41,957 nucleotides of DNA, taken from the IMG/VR virus record IMGVR_UViG_3300042879_001711, positions 1 to 41,957 of that record, one strand, 5' to 3'. Within the stretch, counting starts at the first letter, position 1, and every line of letters starts with the position of its first letter. Source of the DNA: a virus. This document shows positions 15,138-24,713 of this stretch, piece after piece. The position numbers and the translations under genes are program-made. Under the pieces are notes generated by a model. The model made no database searches, had not been told where the DNA came from, and saw only the letters and a program-made list of their open reading frames with translations.

Positions 15138-16164
15138 GGGCCTCGATCTGCTCCACGTTCTTGACCAGCCGCGGGTCGTCCGGGCATCGTCGCACAGCCT
15201 CGCGGGCGTACTGCAGGGCTTGTGGGTGCTTGCCTAGATTCCAGGCAGCGACGGCCGCCAGGTCGTAGGCTCGTGTCATGGCATCCGGATCGGTGGCGTG
15301 CGTCGACTCGCCGGTGGCCTGCATGGCCGCCTCGGCAAACGTCAGGCACTCGACCCACTCCTGCCGCTGGTAATGCACCCACGCGAGCTGCTGCCACGCG
15401 TCGGGCTCCGCCTTCGCCTCGTAGGCCGCCCGGTGCAGGTGCCGCTCGTCCTGCGTCAGCCGGTACAGGGCGCGGTATGCGTACGACCGCTCGGTCGGCG
15501 TGCCGGGGAGGCCGAGGTAGTGGGCGAACGTTGCCGCGGCGGCCGGGTGCCCTACCCACTCCTGCTCACGGGCGAGGTACCAGTGAGCGCGGGCGTCGTG
15601 CGGCGCCTCGCGGACGGCCACCTCGAGCAGCTCGAGGTCGGTCTTATGCCGCTTGCCCGGCGTCCGGTAGTGGTAGATCTCCAACCCGTCCGCGACGGCC
15701 TGCACCTTCTCGCCCGACCAGCACACGAGCCCCTCGTGCGTCGGTGCCGACCAGCGGAAGCCGCGGCGAGCGTGGACGCGGTCCGAAAGGAACACAAGCC
15801 CGGGCACGCCAGGTGACTTCCACGACCAGACGTATCGGTACCGCAGGTTGTTGACGCTCCCGGTCCACGCCCGCTCGATCGCCTCCCGCCACCCGGGCTG
15901 CAGCCGCTCGTCGAGATCAAGCCGCACGCACACGTCCACGTCGTCCGGCAGGTGGTACAGCGACAGGTTGTGGGCGTCGTCCCACCGCCACGGGATCACG
16001 TTGCCGGTCATCACCGTGATGCCGCAGGACCGCAGACGCTGCGGGGTTGAGTCGGTCGACCCGGTGTCCGTGACGATCACGACGTCGGCGCCGTCGGTCG
16101 AGTCCGCCCAGTCGATCGCGTGGGACTCCTCGTTCTTGGCGAGCGCGTAGATGCCGATTTTCAT
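15118..16164 (-). CDS. GT2-family glycosyltransferase with C-terminal TPR-like repeats
   Basis: The 348-residue protein starts MKIGIYALAKNEESHAIDWA and carries GT-A fold marks: VTDTGSTDST at 31-40 and the DxD-type RLDLDERL at 81-88. The RWSAPTHEG element that follows is common in this GT2 subgroup. From about residue 165 it becomes helical with TPR-like units (ARAHWYLAREQEW; AWQQLAWVHYQRQEWVECL; AAWNLGKHPQALQYAREAV). It would transfer a sugar from a nucleotide donor onto an unknown acceptor. No signal peptide, so it is cytosolic. It is the last gene of a four-gene sugar cassette set between surface-protein and tail genes. Confidence 0.85.
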   Translation of the reverse strand: MKIGIYALAKNEESHAIDWADSTDGADVVIVTDTGSTDSTPQRLRSCGITVMTGNVIPWRWDDAHNLSLYHLPDDVDVCVRLDLDERLQPGWREAIERAWTGSVNNLRYRYVWSWKSPGVPGLVFLSDRVHARRGFRWSAPTHEGLVCWSGEKVQAVADGLEIYHYRTPGKRHKTDLELLEVAVREAPHDARAHWYLAREQEWVGHPAAAATFAHYLGLPGTPTERSYAYRALYRLTQDERHLHRAAYEAKAEPDAWQQLAWVHYQRQEWVECLTFAEAAMQATGESTHATDPDAMTRAYDLAAVAAWNLGKHPQALQYAREAVRRCPDDPRLVKNVEQIEAHEQHAA

Positions 16165-16709
16165 GTGGTGATCACCGCACACTGCCGCAGGCCGTCGTCG
16201 ATCCACCTGGCCGGCCGTTTGGCCTGGTCTAGGAACTCGAGCACCGCCCGCCGCACGTGCGGGTTGTCGCAGTCGTCCGCCAAGATCACCGGGCACGCGG
16301 CCACCAGACGCAGGTCCCGCAGGGCACCCTGGTAGGAATGGTCGCCGTCGACGTGGGCAAAGTCCGCCCGCGGCAGCTCGCGGACGTGCTGCGTGTCCAC
16401 GACGACGAGCTGAGCATCGATGCCGCGGCGGGCTCGGACGGCGTGCCAGTGCCGCAGGCACTCGGGCGAGTCGTCGTCGAGGCCGCCGTCGATGCACAGG
16501 TAGCGTGCCATCGGTGCCGCCACGGCGAACGCCGCGAGCGAGTAGCCCGCCCGGGTGCCGATCTCGATCACGCTGCCCGGTGAGAATTCGGCACACACGG
16601 CAGCCTTGTTGACGTAGTGGCCGGCGGCCTCGTCCGTCAGGCGAAACCAGTCGCCAGGCCGCCAGACGTCGACCAAGGCTGCCAGCACCTGCTCCCTACT
16701 CGGTGGCAT
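16161..16709 (-). CDS. Class I SAM-dependent methyltransferase-like protein (Methyltransf_24 type)
   Basis: The 182-residue protein has motif I, SVIEIGTRAGYS (46-57), a second strand ending in an acidic residue (YLCIDGG), and the DFAHVDGDHSYQGALRDL block typical of Methyltransf_24 enzymes, many of which act on sugars. It overlaps the glycosyltransferase start as ATGA and the end of the propeller gene. A sugar O-methyltransferase is a sensible reading in this cassette, but the substrate is not visible. The start at 16709 is preferred over 16796, which runs into the upstream gene. Confidence 0.78.
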   Translation of the reverse strand: MPPSREQVLAALVDVWRPGDWFRLTDEAAGHYVNKAAVCAEFSPGSVIEIGTRAGYSLAAFAVAAPMARYLCIDGGLDDDSPECLRHWHAVRARRGIDAQLVVVDTQHVRELPRADFAHVDGDHSYQGALRDLRLVAACPVILADDCDNPHVRRAVLEFLDQAKRPARWIDDGLRQCAVITT

Positions 16710-17772
16710 CGAGCACCTCCCAGACGGCGGCGGCCGGCAGCTCGCACACCCACGCCTCCGCGTCGTGCACGCCGTAGGACACGACGACGCGGTCACCCTT
16801 GACGACGAGGCCGGCGGCGAACTCGATCACCCGCAGCTCGCGGAACGAGAACCAAGGCGAGACCCGCGCGAGCCGCAGGCCGGCGTCGAGCCAGATGAAC
16901 CGATGCTCGTACACACGTTGCGAGCCCACGTAGCACACCTCGTGCACGCACCCGAGCCAACCGTCTCGGAACGGCACGAGCTGCGACCCGCCGCGGAACC
17001 GCTTGGCTAGCGGGCTCGTCGCACCGCGCCTCGACAGCACGTAGCCGCCGGGCAGCTCTGGGTTGCCGTCGACCGTGACCAGGTGGCCGTCGTGGTGGCA
17101 GCCGTAGAGCCAGCCGCCTGGAGCCGCGAGGAACGGCATCCAGTTTTTCTCGTGCTCCTGCGTCGAGACGCTGTCGAGCACCCGCAGCTGCGACATGGTC
17201 GCCGAGCGGATGTCGAGGTCCGCCGTGGCGATCCGGCAGCGGCCGTCGGTCCACGGCGCGGCGTTGCGCACCGTCGCCGACACGCCCAGACCGGTTTCGG
17301 TATGCCGCAGCCGGCAGTCCTCGAGGCCGTGCACCGGGTAACCGCTCGTCGGGTACTCCGGGGCGACAATGTGCCGCTGACTGACGACGCCGAGGTCCTG
17401 GTTGAACCTGACGAGGATGTTTTCGGTGCGGATGACGCCGCCGTCCGCCTCGGGCATCCGGTACTGATGGTCGACGATCTGGTAGTTGCTCGACCGCACG
17501 ATGCCGATCAGGTCGCCGGCGACGAGCGCGATCGTCGGGTTGAACGTCGACCACCCGTCGTGCACAGCCTCCACGGCGATCCTGACGTGCCGCACAGCCG
17601 GCACCAGCTCGGCCAGGAGCGGCGTGTACCACGCGCGGTTGCTGCGGGCGAGCTGCTCGGTCTCGACCGCCAAGCCTGGCACCGCCAGCAACTGCTCGGC
17701 CGCGCGGCGGCCGGCGGCGATCTCGTCGCAGTAGTAGGCGTGCTGCAACAGCCCGGCCAGGTGCTCCACCAT
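16696..17772 (-). CDS. GH130-like five-bladed beta-propeller protein
   Basis: The 358-residue protein has a short helical N-terminus (LLQHAYYCDEIAAGRRAAEQLL) and then repeated beta-sheet modules with marks of GH130-like (mannoside phosphorylase-type) propellers: HGLEDCRL (148-155), EKNWMPFLAAPGGWLYGCHH, and a RGGSQLVPFRDGWLGCVHEV region. Variants of this fold occur fused or next to glycosyltransferases, where activity is often unproven. Blades end in FVVSYGVHD-like sequence (VVVSYGVHDAEAWVCEL). It may process or bind the glycan made by the cassette. The start at 17772 has a weak ribosome site. Confidence 0.65.
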   Translation of the reverse strand: MVEHLAGLLQHAYYCDEIAAGRRAAEQLLAVPGLAVETEQLARSNRAWYTPLLAELVPAVRHVRIAVEAVHDGWSTFNPTIALVAGDLIGIVRSSNYQIVDHQYRMPEADGGVIRTENILVRFNQDLGVVSQRHIVAPEYPTSGYPVHGLEDCRLRHTETGLGVSATVRNAAPWTDGRCRIATADLDIRSATMSQLRVLDSVSTQEHEKNWMPFLAAPGGWLYGCHHDGHLVTVDGNPELPGGYVLSRRGATSPLAKRFRGGSQLVPFRDGWLGCVHEVCYVGSQRVYEHRFIWLDAGLRLARVSPWFSFRELRVIEFAAGLVVKGDRVVVSYGVHDAEAWVCELPAAAVWEVLDATE

Positions 17773-17812
17773 GCCGCCATCGTGACCCGCGGCCGGCAGG
17801 CGGCAGAGGGGG

Positions 17813-18763
17813 TCAGGCAGCCGCGTGGACGGCTGCGTGCCGCACCGTCTCGCGGATGCCGGCGGCCAGGGTGACGGACGGCTGCCAGCCCAGCAGGTGC
17901 TCAGCGAAGGCTGCGTCGACCAGGCTGCTGCCCAGATCGCCGGCTCGGGGCTTGCCGTGCACCGGCAGCGGCAGGGCACGGCCCGTGACGGCCTCGACCT
18001 CGACCCGCACCAGCTGCTCGAGCTGGGCCACGCTCGTGCCAACGCCGGTGCCCACGTTGATCGGAAACAGCCGCCCGTACGGCAGCTCTGCAGTCAGCGC
18101 CAGCACGTTGGCGGCGGCCACGTCCCGCACGTGCACGTAGTCCCGCACCTGGCTGCCAACGCCGTGGATCTGGCACGGCCGACCCTCCATCGCCGCCCGG
18201 CAGAAGATCGCCACGACGCCGGCCTCGCCGTGCGGATTCTGCCGTGGGCCGTAGACGTTTGCGTACCGCAGCGCCACGGCCTGCATGTGGTACCAGTGTG
18301 CGTGCCACGCTAGGTACCGCTCCGCCGTGAGCTTGGCCAGTCCGTACGGGCTGACAGGATCCCGGACGGCCTCCTCGACGGCCGGCTCGCGAACGTTGCC
18401 GTAGACGACGCCACCGGACGACGCGAACACGATCCGCCGGCAGTCATTCCGCACGGCGGCCGACACGACGTTTATCAGCCCGACGACGTTGACCTCGGCG
18501 TCGAATGCCACGTCTCGCACCGACCGACTCACGCTGATCTGCGCAGCCTGGTGGCAGATGGCTGTCGGTCGCACCTCTCGGACGACCCGCTCGACGTTGG
18601 CGGCATCCCGCACGTCGACGACGTGCACCGCAACGCCTGGCGGCACGCTGGCGCGGCTGCCGGTCGACAGGTCGTCGAGGACGGCGACATCGTGGCCCGC
18701 CGCGAGCAGGTGGTCGACGACGTGGCTGCCGATGAAGCCGGCGCCGCCGGTGACGAGGATCAT
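17813..18763 (-). CDS. NAD-dependent sugar epimerase/dehydratase (extended SDR, GalE-like)
   Basis: The 316-residue protein begins MILVTGGAGFIGSHVVDHLL with the GxxGxxG nucleotide-binding turn at 6-12. It has the SDR active site: Ser115/116 in FASSGGVVYG and YxxxK (Tyr140, Lys144) in SPYGLAKLTAERY. RYANVYGPRQNP and the VRDYVHVRDVA element fit the UDP-glucose 4-epimerase / dTDP-sugar group. It would change a nucleotide sugar for the glycosyltransferase downstream. Start ATG at 18763 overlaps the LamG gene stop as ATGA; the longer ORF to 18844 is a shadow. Confidence 0.9.
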   Translation of the reverse strand: MILVTGGAGFIGSHVVDHLLAAGHDVAVLDDLSTGSRASVPPGVAVHVVDVRDAANVERVVREVRPTAICHQAAQISVSRSVRDVAFDAEVNVVGLINVVSAAVRNDCRRIVFASSGGVVYGNVREPAVEEAVRDPVSPYGLAKLTAERYLAWHAHWYHMQAVALRYANVYGPRQNPHGEAGVVAIFCRAAMEGRPCQIHGVGSQVRDYVHVRDVAAANVLALTAELPYGRLFPINVGTGVGTSVAQLEQLVRVEVEAVTGRALPLPVHGKPRAGDLGSSLVDAAFAEHLLGWQPSVTLAAGIRETVRHAAVHAAA

Positions 18764-19566
18764 GAGTCTGGGAACGCTGCCGTTGGTGGCGTGAAACCTG
18801 CCGTGTACCGAGCGACGCCGACCGTCAGTCGGAACTCGTCGCAATACCCGTCGACCTCTTGGGTGCCGTCTGCGGCGCCGGCCATAATGCTCACGTCGCC
18901 GCTTGTCCCAATCGCGCCAGCACTCACGGTGGTCGTCGTGCCCGCGGATCCGTCGACAAAAGTACGGATCGTGTTGCCGTCACGCACCATCGCAATGTGG
19001 TGCCACGTTGACGTCGATACGGTGAGGTTGGGGTCAAAGTCCAATACTTGCCAGTCGGTGCCTGTCGAGTTGCTGATATAGAGCCGCACGTCGCCGGCGA
19101 TGTGCGTCAGTAACGCGCCGCCGATCCCCACGTTGCTTGAGCGGTGCGCCCACAGCGTGCGAATGCCACTCTGCAACGAGTTGAAATAGAACCATCCCTC
19201 GATCGTGAAATTACCGCTGCCGACCGCAAGACCTGCGCCGGATGCCCTTAGGTAGTCGCCAGTACCGTCAAACGAGCCGCTTGACCCGCCAAACTTGCTC
19301 TGCGTGGTGCTGATCTGGCCGCCGCCCTGCCTCGTCACAGTCTTGGGCGACCCGCTGCTGTCGGTAAACGTTGTCGATGCGTTGCTGCCATCCATATGCA
19401 AGAGCAGGGACACACTACTAAAGTTTGGGTCGCCTGCGTTAGATGGCGGCCACGTTGCGCCGCGCTTATACCAGTAGTGCAAGTGCAGCGGCCAAATGCC
19501 GACTGCACTTGACGTAGTTGGCGTTGGAGGACGAATCCCGATGTAACTGCCAGGTATGCGCCCCAT
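18760..19566 (-). CDS. LamG / concanavalin A-like lectin-fold virion protein
   Basis: The 268-residue protein has a short N-terminal part and from about residue 55 a LamG-like beta-sandwich: SVSLLLHMDGSNASTTFTD, FDGTGDYLRA, NFTIEGWFYFN, WHHIAMVRDGNTIRTFVDG and a closing DEFRLTVGVARYT. That order is the standard one for LamG_3 jellyroll domains, which bind carbohydrates on many phage fibres and surface proteins. It lies between a small decoration-like protein and the sugar cassette, suggesting a role in host surface recognition. GGAG lies upstream of the ATG at 19566. Confidence 0.82.
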   Translation of the reverse strand: MGRIPGSYIGIRPPTPTTSSAVGIWPLHLHYWYKRGATWPPSNAGDPNFSSVSLLLHMDGSNASTTFTDSSGSPKTVTRQGGGQISTTQSKFGGSSGSFDGTGDYLRASGAGLAVGSGNFTIEGWFYFNSLQSGIRTLWAHRSSNVGIGGALLTHIAGDVRLYISNSTGTDWQVLDFDPNLTVSTSTWHHIAMVRDGNTIRTFVDGSAGTTTTVSAGAIGTSGDVSIMAGAADGTQEVDGYCDEFRLTVGVARYTAGFTPPTAAFPDS

Positions 19567-19570
19567 AGAG

Positions 19571-19948
19571 TTACGAGATCTCCAAGTAGCTGCACACAAA
19601 CTCGAGGTCGTTGGACGCCGATGGCGTAACGACAATCGACCGATCCTCTTCGAGCCATATCGTCGTGTCCTTGCTGACGACCACCAAGGTGGCGTCGGCC
19701 GGGACTGTCACGTCCGAGCAGATAGCATGACCTGTGCCGCCACCATCATCCTGACTGTGCAGCTTTACCGTCACGTCACATTGAAGTGATCCGTCGACAT
19801 TGGCGACGTAGAGCGACTGCACCTGTAACGCCTTGCCAGAGCTGGCCGCGTTGTTAAGCAGCACCGTGCCAGTAGCGCCTGTGACGGCGCGCAAATACGC
19901 GGTCTTCGCGGTAATGGTCGTGGGTCCGACGATGTTGGGAGCAGCCAT
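19571..19948 (-). CDS. Small beta-rich virion protein
   Basis: The 125-residue protein begins MAAPNIVGPTTITAKTAYLR and has strands LQVQSLYVANVDGSLQCDV and ATLVVVSKDTTIWLEEDRS, ending with FVCSYLEIS. I recognise this style from small phage virion proteins of unknown role placed near fibres. It appears to be a single beta-sandwich domain. It overlaps neither neighbour, with four bases before the LamG gene and seven after the short collagen-like gene. Confidence 0.65.
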   Translation of the reverse strand: MAAPNIVGPTTITAKTAYLRAVTGATGTVLLNNAASSGKALQVQSLYVANVDGSLQCDVTVKLHSQDDGGGTGHAICSDVTVPADATLVVVSKDTTIWLEEDRSIVVTPSASNDLEFVCSYLEIS

Positions 19949-19955
19949 GAGTCAC

Positions 19956-20516
19956 CTATGACAACGCGAGAATCAATCCGATCGCAGACGATTGCGGACC
20001 TGTTGGGCCTGTTGACCCAGTCGGCCCGCCCGACGGACCTGTCGGGCCTTCGACGCCGGTAGGCCCGGTTGATCCTGAGATGCCGGTAGGCCCTGTGACT
20101 CCTGTGGAGCCTGTGGCGCCTCCAGCACCGGTCGGCCCGGTCACATTCGACGCAGCACCGGTCGGGCCTGTCGATCCTGTGGCGCCTACTGACCCAGACG
20201 CACCTGTCGGCCCTGTGACACCAGAGGCTCCGGTCGGTCCTGTGCTGCCGATCGAGCCAGTTGGGCCGGTGACTGTAGACGCAGCTCCTGTCGCACCGAC
20301 AGCACCGGTCGGGCCTGTCGGGCCTGTTGGGCCTGTCGGGCCGGTGATCGCAAGATCGATCGGACCGCTGGGCCAACTGCCCGACTCTTTCGGGCCGTAG
20401 AGCTTGCGGCCGACCGTGTCGATGAACAGGTCACCGTTGTTGCCTACGCCACCCGTCGGCGCAGTCACGCCGGCTAGGACGGGCGATCCACCGGAAGGGA
20501 GGCTGTAGAACGGCAT
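19956..20516 (-). CDS. Short collagen-like fibre protein
   Basis: The 186-residue protein has a globular N-terminus of about 58 residues ([20 protein letters not shown]) and then about 120 residues of Gly-X-Y repeats dominated by GPTG triplets, ending in a short hydrophobic tail. Collagen-like stretches form triple helices in trimeric phage fibres. The 'DLFIDT...LYGPK' head is common at the start of such proteins. It is a smaller companion to the 1275-residue protein upstream. CACCCCCT lies 35 bases before its start. Confidence 0.82.
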   Translation of the reverse strand: MPFYSLPSGGSPVLAGVTAPTGGVGNNGDLFIDTVGRKLYGPKESGSWPSGPIDLAITGPTGPTGPTGPTGAVGATGAASTVTGPTGSIGSTGPTGASGVTGPTGASGSVGATGSTGPTGAASNVTGPTGAGGATGSTGVTGPTGISGSTGPTGVEGPTGPSGGPTGSTGPTGPQSSAIGLILALS

Positions 20517-20561
20517 GGCATCACTTTGCCCTGTGGGCGGCCTCGAGGTGAGGGGGTGCGG

Positions 20562-20876
20562 TCACGCGTCCGGCCCTGCCACCACGCCCTGCTCGATGCC
20601 CACCTTCGCCACATAGTTCATGAGCGCCCCAACCGCCGCCGCGAGGTCCGCGTCGGCCTCCGCTCCCGCGAGCAGGTCTTTGACGTGCAGTCGCACCGGC
20701 TCGGCGGGCGCCTCTTCGACGCCGGTCTCGGTGGTACGGAAGCGCACCAGCGTCACGCGGGCTTCGGCTTCGCCGCCTGTCGGGCTGGACACTACGATCT
20801 CGCGGACCCACAGGCGGTCGTACGTGGCCGAGATCGACAGCGGCTCGGATGCGTACAGCGTGGGAATGTCAGCCAT
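20562..20876 (-). CDS. Hypothetical small structural protein
   Basis: The 104-residue acidic protein starts MADIPTLYASEPLSISATYD and appears to be a beta domain (LWVREIVVSSP; RVTLVRFRTTETG; VRLHVKDLL) followed by a short helix. AGGAG lies six bases before the ATG. It sits between the two collagen-like genes, so it may be a fibre-associated protein or connector, but no family is recognised. Confidence 0.6.
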   Translation of the reverse strand: MADIPTLYASEPLSISATYDRLWVREIVVSSPTGGEAEARVTLVRFRTTETGVEEAPAEPVRLHVKDLLAGAEADADLAAAVGALMNYVAKVGIEQGVVAGPDA

Positions 20877-20885
20877 GGTTCACTC

Positions 20886-23800
20886 CTAGTGCAGGTCTAC
20901 CCAAGAGGTGCCGTTGTAGACGCGCAATTTGTTGGTCGATGAGTTGTAGTACACGTCTCCGGCTTCGTTGCCGCTCGCAGGGTCAGCGGCCAGCGGAACA
21001 AATCGCACTGCCCCCGTCGCCTTCACCCGCACCCGCTCGGTGCCGTTGGTGACGATGGACAGCGTGTTCGCGTTGCCGCTGACTTGATGGATGCCTGTAT
21101 CGTCGTCGCCGCTGATCGCCAAGCCCGGCTTGTACGAGCCGCTGCTGCCGCTGCCTGCGGTGACGAGCGTTTGACCGCCGCCAGTGATTCGCAGCACTTC
21201 TGTGAGCGCCCCTCCGTTCCCTGCGGGCGTAGCGCGGAACTGGATGTCGGTGCCGTGATTGGTTGACGACCAGTTCTCGTTTGCACGCCAATTGATTGTG
21301 CCGCCAGCGACATATGCAGCGCCGTCGTATGCTGTGCCGTTGATTCCTGCTATTGAGTTTGTGTTGCTTGGTGTTGCTGTTCTGGCAATACCGATTCCCG
21401 GATTGGATGCGGCGCCGATCTGGATGTTGCTTGTGCTGTCAAAGGCCGTTGAGATTCCCACCAACACTGTGCCTGTGACTGACATTCCAGAGGACACGGT
21501 CAACTGATTCTCTAGCGTGACGTTACCCGTCGCCCTGTCAATGGCTATCGGCGTACCCAAAAACGCACCGGCGTCCGACCATCGCGTGATCCAGAGCGTG
21601 GACCCGACGTTACTGCCGCTCTCCGCATCGAATCCCGGCCCAACCTCCCAGCGAGTGCTGCCGGATGTCTGCATACGCAGTTGACGGACGTTGCCTGCGA
21701 CGGTGCCGGTGAGGACGACCGGCGATGCGACGGTGACCTGCCCGCCAAAATAGTTTGGCGCCGTCCCGTTGGCGTAGAAGTTCCACCGCCCGGTTCCACT
21801 GGCGATGTTGCTCCAGAAACCGAAATTGTTTGTGGCTCCAGTGAGTGAATCCCTCGCGACGAAACCGTACTGACTCCCAATGGCCGATCCAGCGCCCAAT
21901 GACTGCTGCGCTGCCGCGTAATGCTCAAGCGAGTTGACCGTATAGGAAGCCGCCTCTGTTCCAATGTTGCTCAAACAAGATATGAAGTTGTTTGTGCTGC
22001 TGGACGGAACCAATACACGCAACACAAATCCGGCAGTCACGCCTGCCGATGAAGGTAGGCCGCCAAGTATGGCGAACTTGTGCGAGTCGGAAAACGCAGC
22101 GGTAGCGCCGATCGCAATGCGCCCAGCCGCATCGATCACAAATGGGTCGGAGTCGCCGCTCGCGTCGTTGACGACGAAACTATTCGCCGTGCCTGCGTTG
22201 GTGACGGTGAGCGGGACTACGTTGCCGCTGTTCTCAAATGTGGCGGCACCCGTAATCGCCGCCCCCGCCTGCCCGACAATCTGCCCCGCGAACGTGGCGG
22301 TGCCAGTGGAGGAGATGGTGAGGCGGGTGGTGCCAGTGGTCGTAGTAGTATTTGCCGCCGTATAGAGCCTTACCTCACTCGCCGCATTGCTGAGCGCCGA
22401 CCCGCCGCCGATCGCAACTAGGTTTTCCGTCGCGGTGCTGTAGATGCCGATGCCTTGGACGGTCTCTTCGGTCGCCGTGTAATGTGCCCCGACGACCTGC
22501 GCCGCCTTGTCTGTTGCGTCGGCGGTCGTATTTCTGAGGACTACCGTAGGTGCGGCGCTCGCCTGCGTCACAGTGATGCCAGCAGTGAACGAGGGGCCAG
22601 CCGTCGGCTGCACCGAGAGCGTGGTACGCGCCGCCTCCGCGTTGGCGTCGTCGATCAGCGACCGACCGAACGACGTGCAGGTGATCTCCTCCACGTCGCC
22701 TGCACCAGCAGACGAGCGACCGAGCAGGCGGTCGGTGGCGCTGACGTTTTGGATTTTGGCGTAGGTGACGGCGTCGTTGGCGATCGTCAGCACCGTGCCG
22801 CTGCTCGAAATCGTGATGTCGCCCTTGTCGCCGTCGCTGAAACCGACGCCGGCCACGCCTGTCGGGCCTGTTGCGCCGGTTGGCCCTGTCACACCTTGTG
22901 AGCCTTGACTGCCTGTCGGCCCGGTCGGGCCTGTAGCGCCGGTCGCGCCCACGGATCCCGTGTCGCCAGTCGCCCCCTGCGCTCCGGTTGGCCCAGTTGG
23001 TCCTGTCGACCCGACGTCGCCTTGGGCACCCGTCGCTCCGGTTGGCCCAGTCGCACCCACGTTGCCTTGAACGCCTTGCGATCCGACAGCTCCTGTCGGC
23101 CCTGTCGCGCCGGTGGCACCGACTGACCCTGTGTCACCGACGATGCCCTGCGGCCCTGTGCTGCCCGTCGGCCCGGTTGCACCTGTCGCACCGACGCTGC
23201 CTTGTGACCCGACAGGGCCAGTTGGCCCAGTCACGCCTTGATCACCTTGGGCACCGGTTGAGCCTGTCGGCCCAGTGACGCCCTGCGACCCTTGCTCGCC
23301 AGTCGGCCCTGTCGCACCTACGCTGCCGACCGATCCTTGTGGCCCTGTGCTGCCTGTAGCGCCGGTTGGCCCTGTCACGCCTTGCGAGCCGACCGCGCCG
23401 GTTGGGCCAGTCACACCTTGATCGCCTTGCGCACCGGTCGCACCCGTCGGCCCCGTCACGCCCTGGCCACCGACAGCGCCTGTCGGCCCGGTCGCGCCAG
23501 TTGTGCCCACGTCGCCTTGTGATCCGGTTGGCCCTGTGTTGCCGAGGTCGCCCTGCGACCCAGTGGCACCAGTTGGGCCTGTCACACCTTGCTGGCCTTG
23601 CGACCCGGTTGGGCCTGTCACGCCCTGTGTGCCGCTGGCACCTGTTGGTCCGGTGACGCCTTGCTCACCTTGGGCACCCGTTGGGCCGGTCTCGCCAATG
23701 AGACCTTGGGCACCAGTCGGCCCTGTGGCGCCCGTCGACCCAACGTCGCCCTGCGCGCCAACGGCACCGGTTGGTCCGGTCGGGCCAGTGACGCCTTGCT

Positions 23801-24713
23801 GGCCTTGCGCGCCAGTTGGTCCGGTGCTGCCAACGTCACCGACGGCTCCCGTGGGGCCTGTCGCGCCGACGTCGCCGACCACGCCTTGGGCGCCGGTTGG
23901 TCCGGTCGGCCCTGTCGAGCCTTGTGCGCCCGTGTCGCCGGCGACGCCTTGCGCGCCGGTCGGCCCTGTGCTGCCGACCTCGCCTTGTGATCCCGTTGGC
24001 CCGGTCGCGCCAACGCCGCCCACGGCACCTGTCGCGCCTGTCTCGCCTGTTGGCCCGGTGACACCATGCAAACCCTGCGACCCGGTTGGCCCGGTAACGC
24101 CTTGGATGCCTTGCGGTCCCGTCGCGCCGACGTCGCCTTGGCTACCGGTCGGCCCAGTCAATCCGATCAGGCCTTGCTCGCCTTGGGCGCCTGTGGCACC
24201 TGTCGGGCCGGTAGCGCCGGTGTCGCCGACTGCTCCAGACGAGCCGGTCGGCCCCGTCGCTCCCGTGGCGCCCTGCGCGCCCGAGCTGCCCTGTGCACCG
24301 GTCGGGCCTGTTGCACCTGTGCCTCCGATGTCGCCTTGCGGTCCTGTCGGGCCTGTCGATCCGACGGCGCCCGTTTCGCCTTGGGCGCCAGTTGGCCCGG
24401 TCGCACCGGCAACGCCCGTGGCGCCGACGCCGCCAGTCGATCCTTGCGGGCCGGTTGGCCCGGTCGCACCCGAGGTCGAGAACTCCGTCCACGTCGTCAG
24501 GTCGCCACCCAGCTGCCACAGCAGGCCCGTGGCCGTGACGTGCACGAGCATGCCGGCCTCGCGGCGGGCGGCCGGGATCGCGTCCCGTGCGGCGTCGGTG
24601 GCGACCGTGCGGTAGCCACCCTTGCCGTAGAGCGCCTCGTGGCTCGGGTGCACGTCGGTCGTCGAGAACGGCACGACCGGTGCGGCGACGTTGGTTCCCT
24701 TGATGCTGCTCAT
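20886..24713 (-). CDS. Long collagen-like tail fibre protein
   Basis: The 1275-residue protein has three parts. Residues 1-80 form a globular head ([18 protein letters not shown]). Residues about 82-620 are almost unbroken Gly-X-Y triplets, mostly GPTG, GATG and GAQG. The rest is a large beta-rich C-terminal region with elements common in phage fibres ([40 protein letters not shown]). The triplets would make a trimeric triple-helical shaft and the C-terminus probably contacts the host. Few Lys or Pro-rich triplets suggest stability without hydroxyproline. Its start overlaps the head-tail joining gene as TGATG. Confidence 0.9.
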   Translation of the reverse strand: MSSIKGTNVAAPVVPFSTTDVHPSHEALYGKGGYRTVATDAARDAIPAARREAGMLVHVTATGLLWQLGGDLTTWTEFSTSGATGPTGPQGSTGGVGATGVAGATGPTGAQGETGAVGSTGPTGPQGDIGGTGATGPTGAQGSSGAQGATGATGPTGSSGAVGDTGATGPTGATGAQGEQGLIGLTGPTGSQGDVGATGPQGIQGVTGPTGSQGLHGVTGPTGETGATGAVGGVGATGPTGSQGEVGSTGPTGAQGVAGDTGAQGSTGPTGPTGAQGVVGDVGATGPTGAVGDVGSTGPTGAQGQQGVTGPTGPTGAVGAQGDVGSTGATGPTGAQGLIGETGPTGAQGEQGVTGPTGASGTQGVTGPTGSQGQQGVTGPTGATGSQGDLGNTGPTGSQGDVGTTGATGPTGAVGGQGVTGPTGATGAQGDQGVTGPTGAVGSQGVTGPTGATGSTGPQGSVGSVGATGPTGEQGSQGVTGPTGSTGAQGDQGVTGPTGPVGSQGSVGATGATGPTGSTGPQGIVGDTGSVGATGATGPTGAVGSQGVQGNVGATGPTGATGAQGDVGSTGPTGPTGAQGATGDTGSVGATGATGPTGPTGSQGSQGVTGPTGATGPTGVAGVGFSDGDKGDITISSSGTVLTIANDAVTYAKIQNVSATDRLLGRSSAGAGDVEEITCTSFGRSLIDDANAEAARTTLSVQPTAGPSFTAGITVTQASAAPTVVLRNTTADATDKAAQVVGAHYTATEETVQGIGIYSTATENLVAIGGGSALSNAASEVRLYTAANTTTTTGTTRLTISSTGTATFAGQIVGQAGAAITGAATFENSGNVVPLTVTNAGTANSFVVNDASGDSDPFVIDAAGRIAIGATAAFSDSHKFAILGGLPSSAGVTAGFVLRVLVPSSSTNNFISCLSNIGTEAASYTVNSLEHYAAAQQSLGAGSAIGSQYGFVARDSLTGATNNFGFWSNIASGTGRWNFYANGTAPNYFGGQVTVASPVVLTGTVAGNVRQLRMQTSGSTRWEVGPGFDAESGSNVGSTLWITRWSDAGAFLGTPIAIDRATGNVTLENQLTVSSGMSVTGTVLVGISTAFDSTSNIQIGAASNPGIGIARTATPSNTNSIAGINGTAYDGAAYVAGGTINWRANENWSSTNHGTDIQFRATPAGNGGALTEVLRITGGGQTLVTAGSGSSGSYKPGLAISGDDDTGIHQVSGNANTLSIVTNGTERVRVKATGAVRFVPLAADPASGNEAGDVYYNSSTNKLRVYNGTSWVDLH
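22850..24470 (-). repeat. Collagen-like Gly-X-Y coding repeat
   Basis: About 540 consecutive codons repeat a nine-base unit coding Gly-X-Y, most often for GPTG GA(T/Q)G blocks of 18-27 bases. Copies vary at third positions and in the X and Y residues, so the array is old or under selection rather than a fresh slippage product. The antisense reads as a long proline-valine ORF, an artefact of the repeat. Assembly of this stretch from short reads could be wrong in copy number. Confidence 0.85.

Noticed and set aside
22850-24470. Regular repeats as a CRISPR array
   Set aside because: Units are 9-27 bases, contiguous, with no spacers, and code for Gly-X-Y.
23503-24615. Long plus-strand proline/valine-rich ORF of 370 codons
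   Set aside because: It is the exact antisense of the collagen Gly-X-Y repeat; the repeat unit keeps the reverse frame free of stops.
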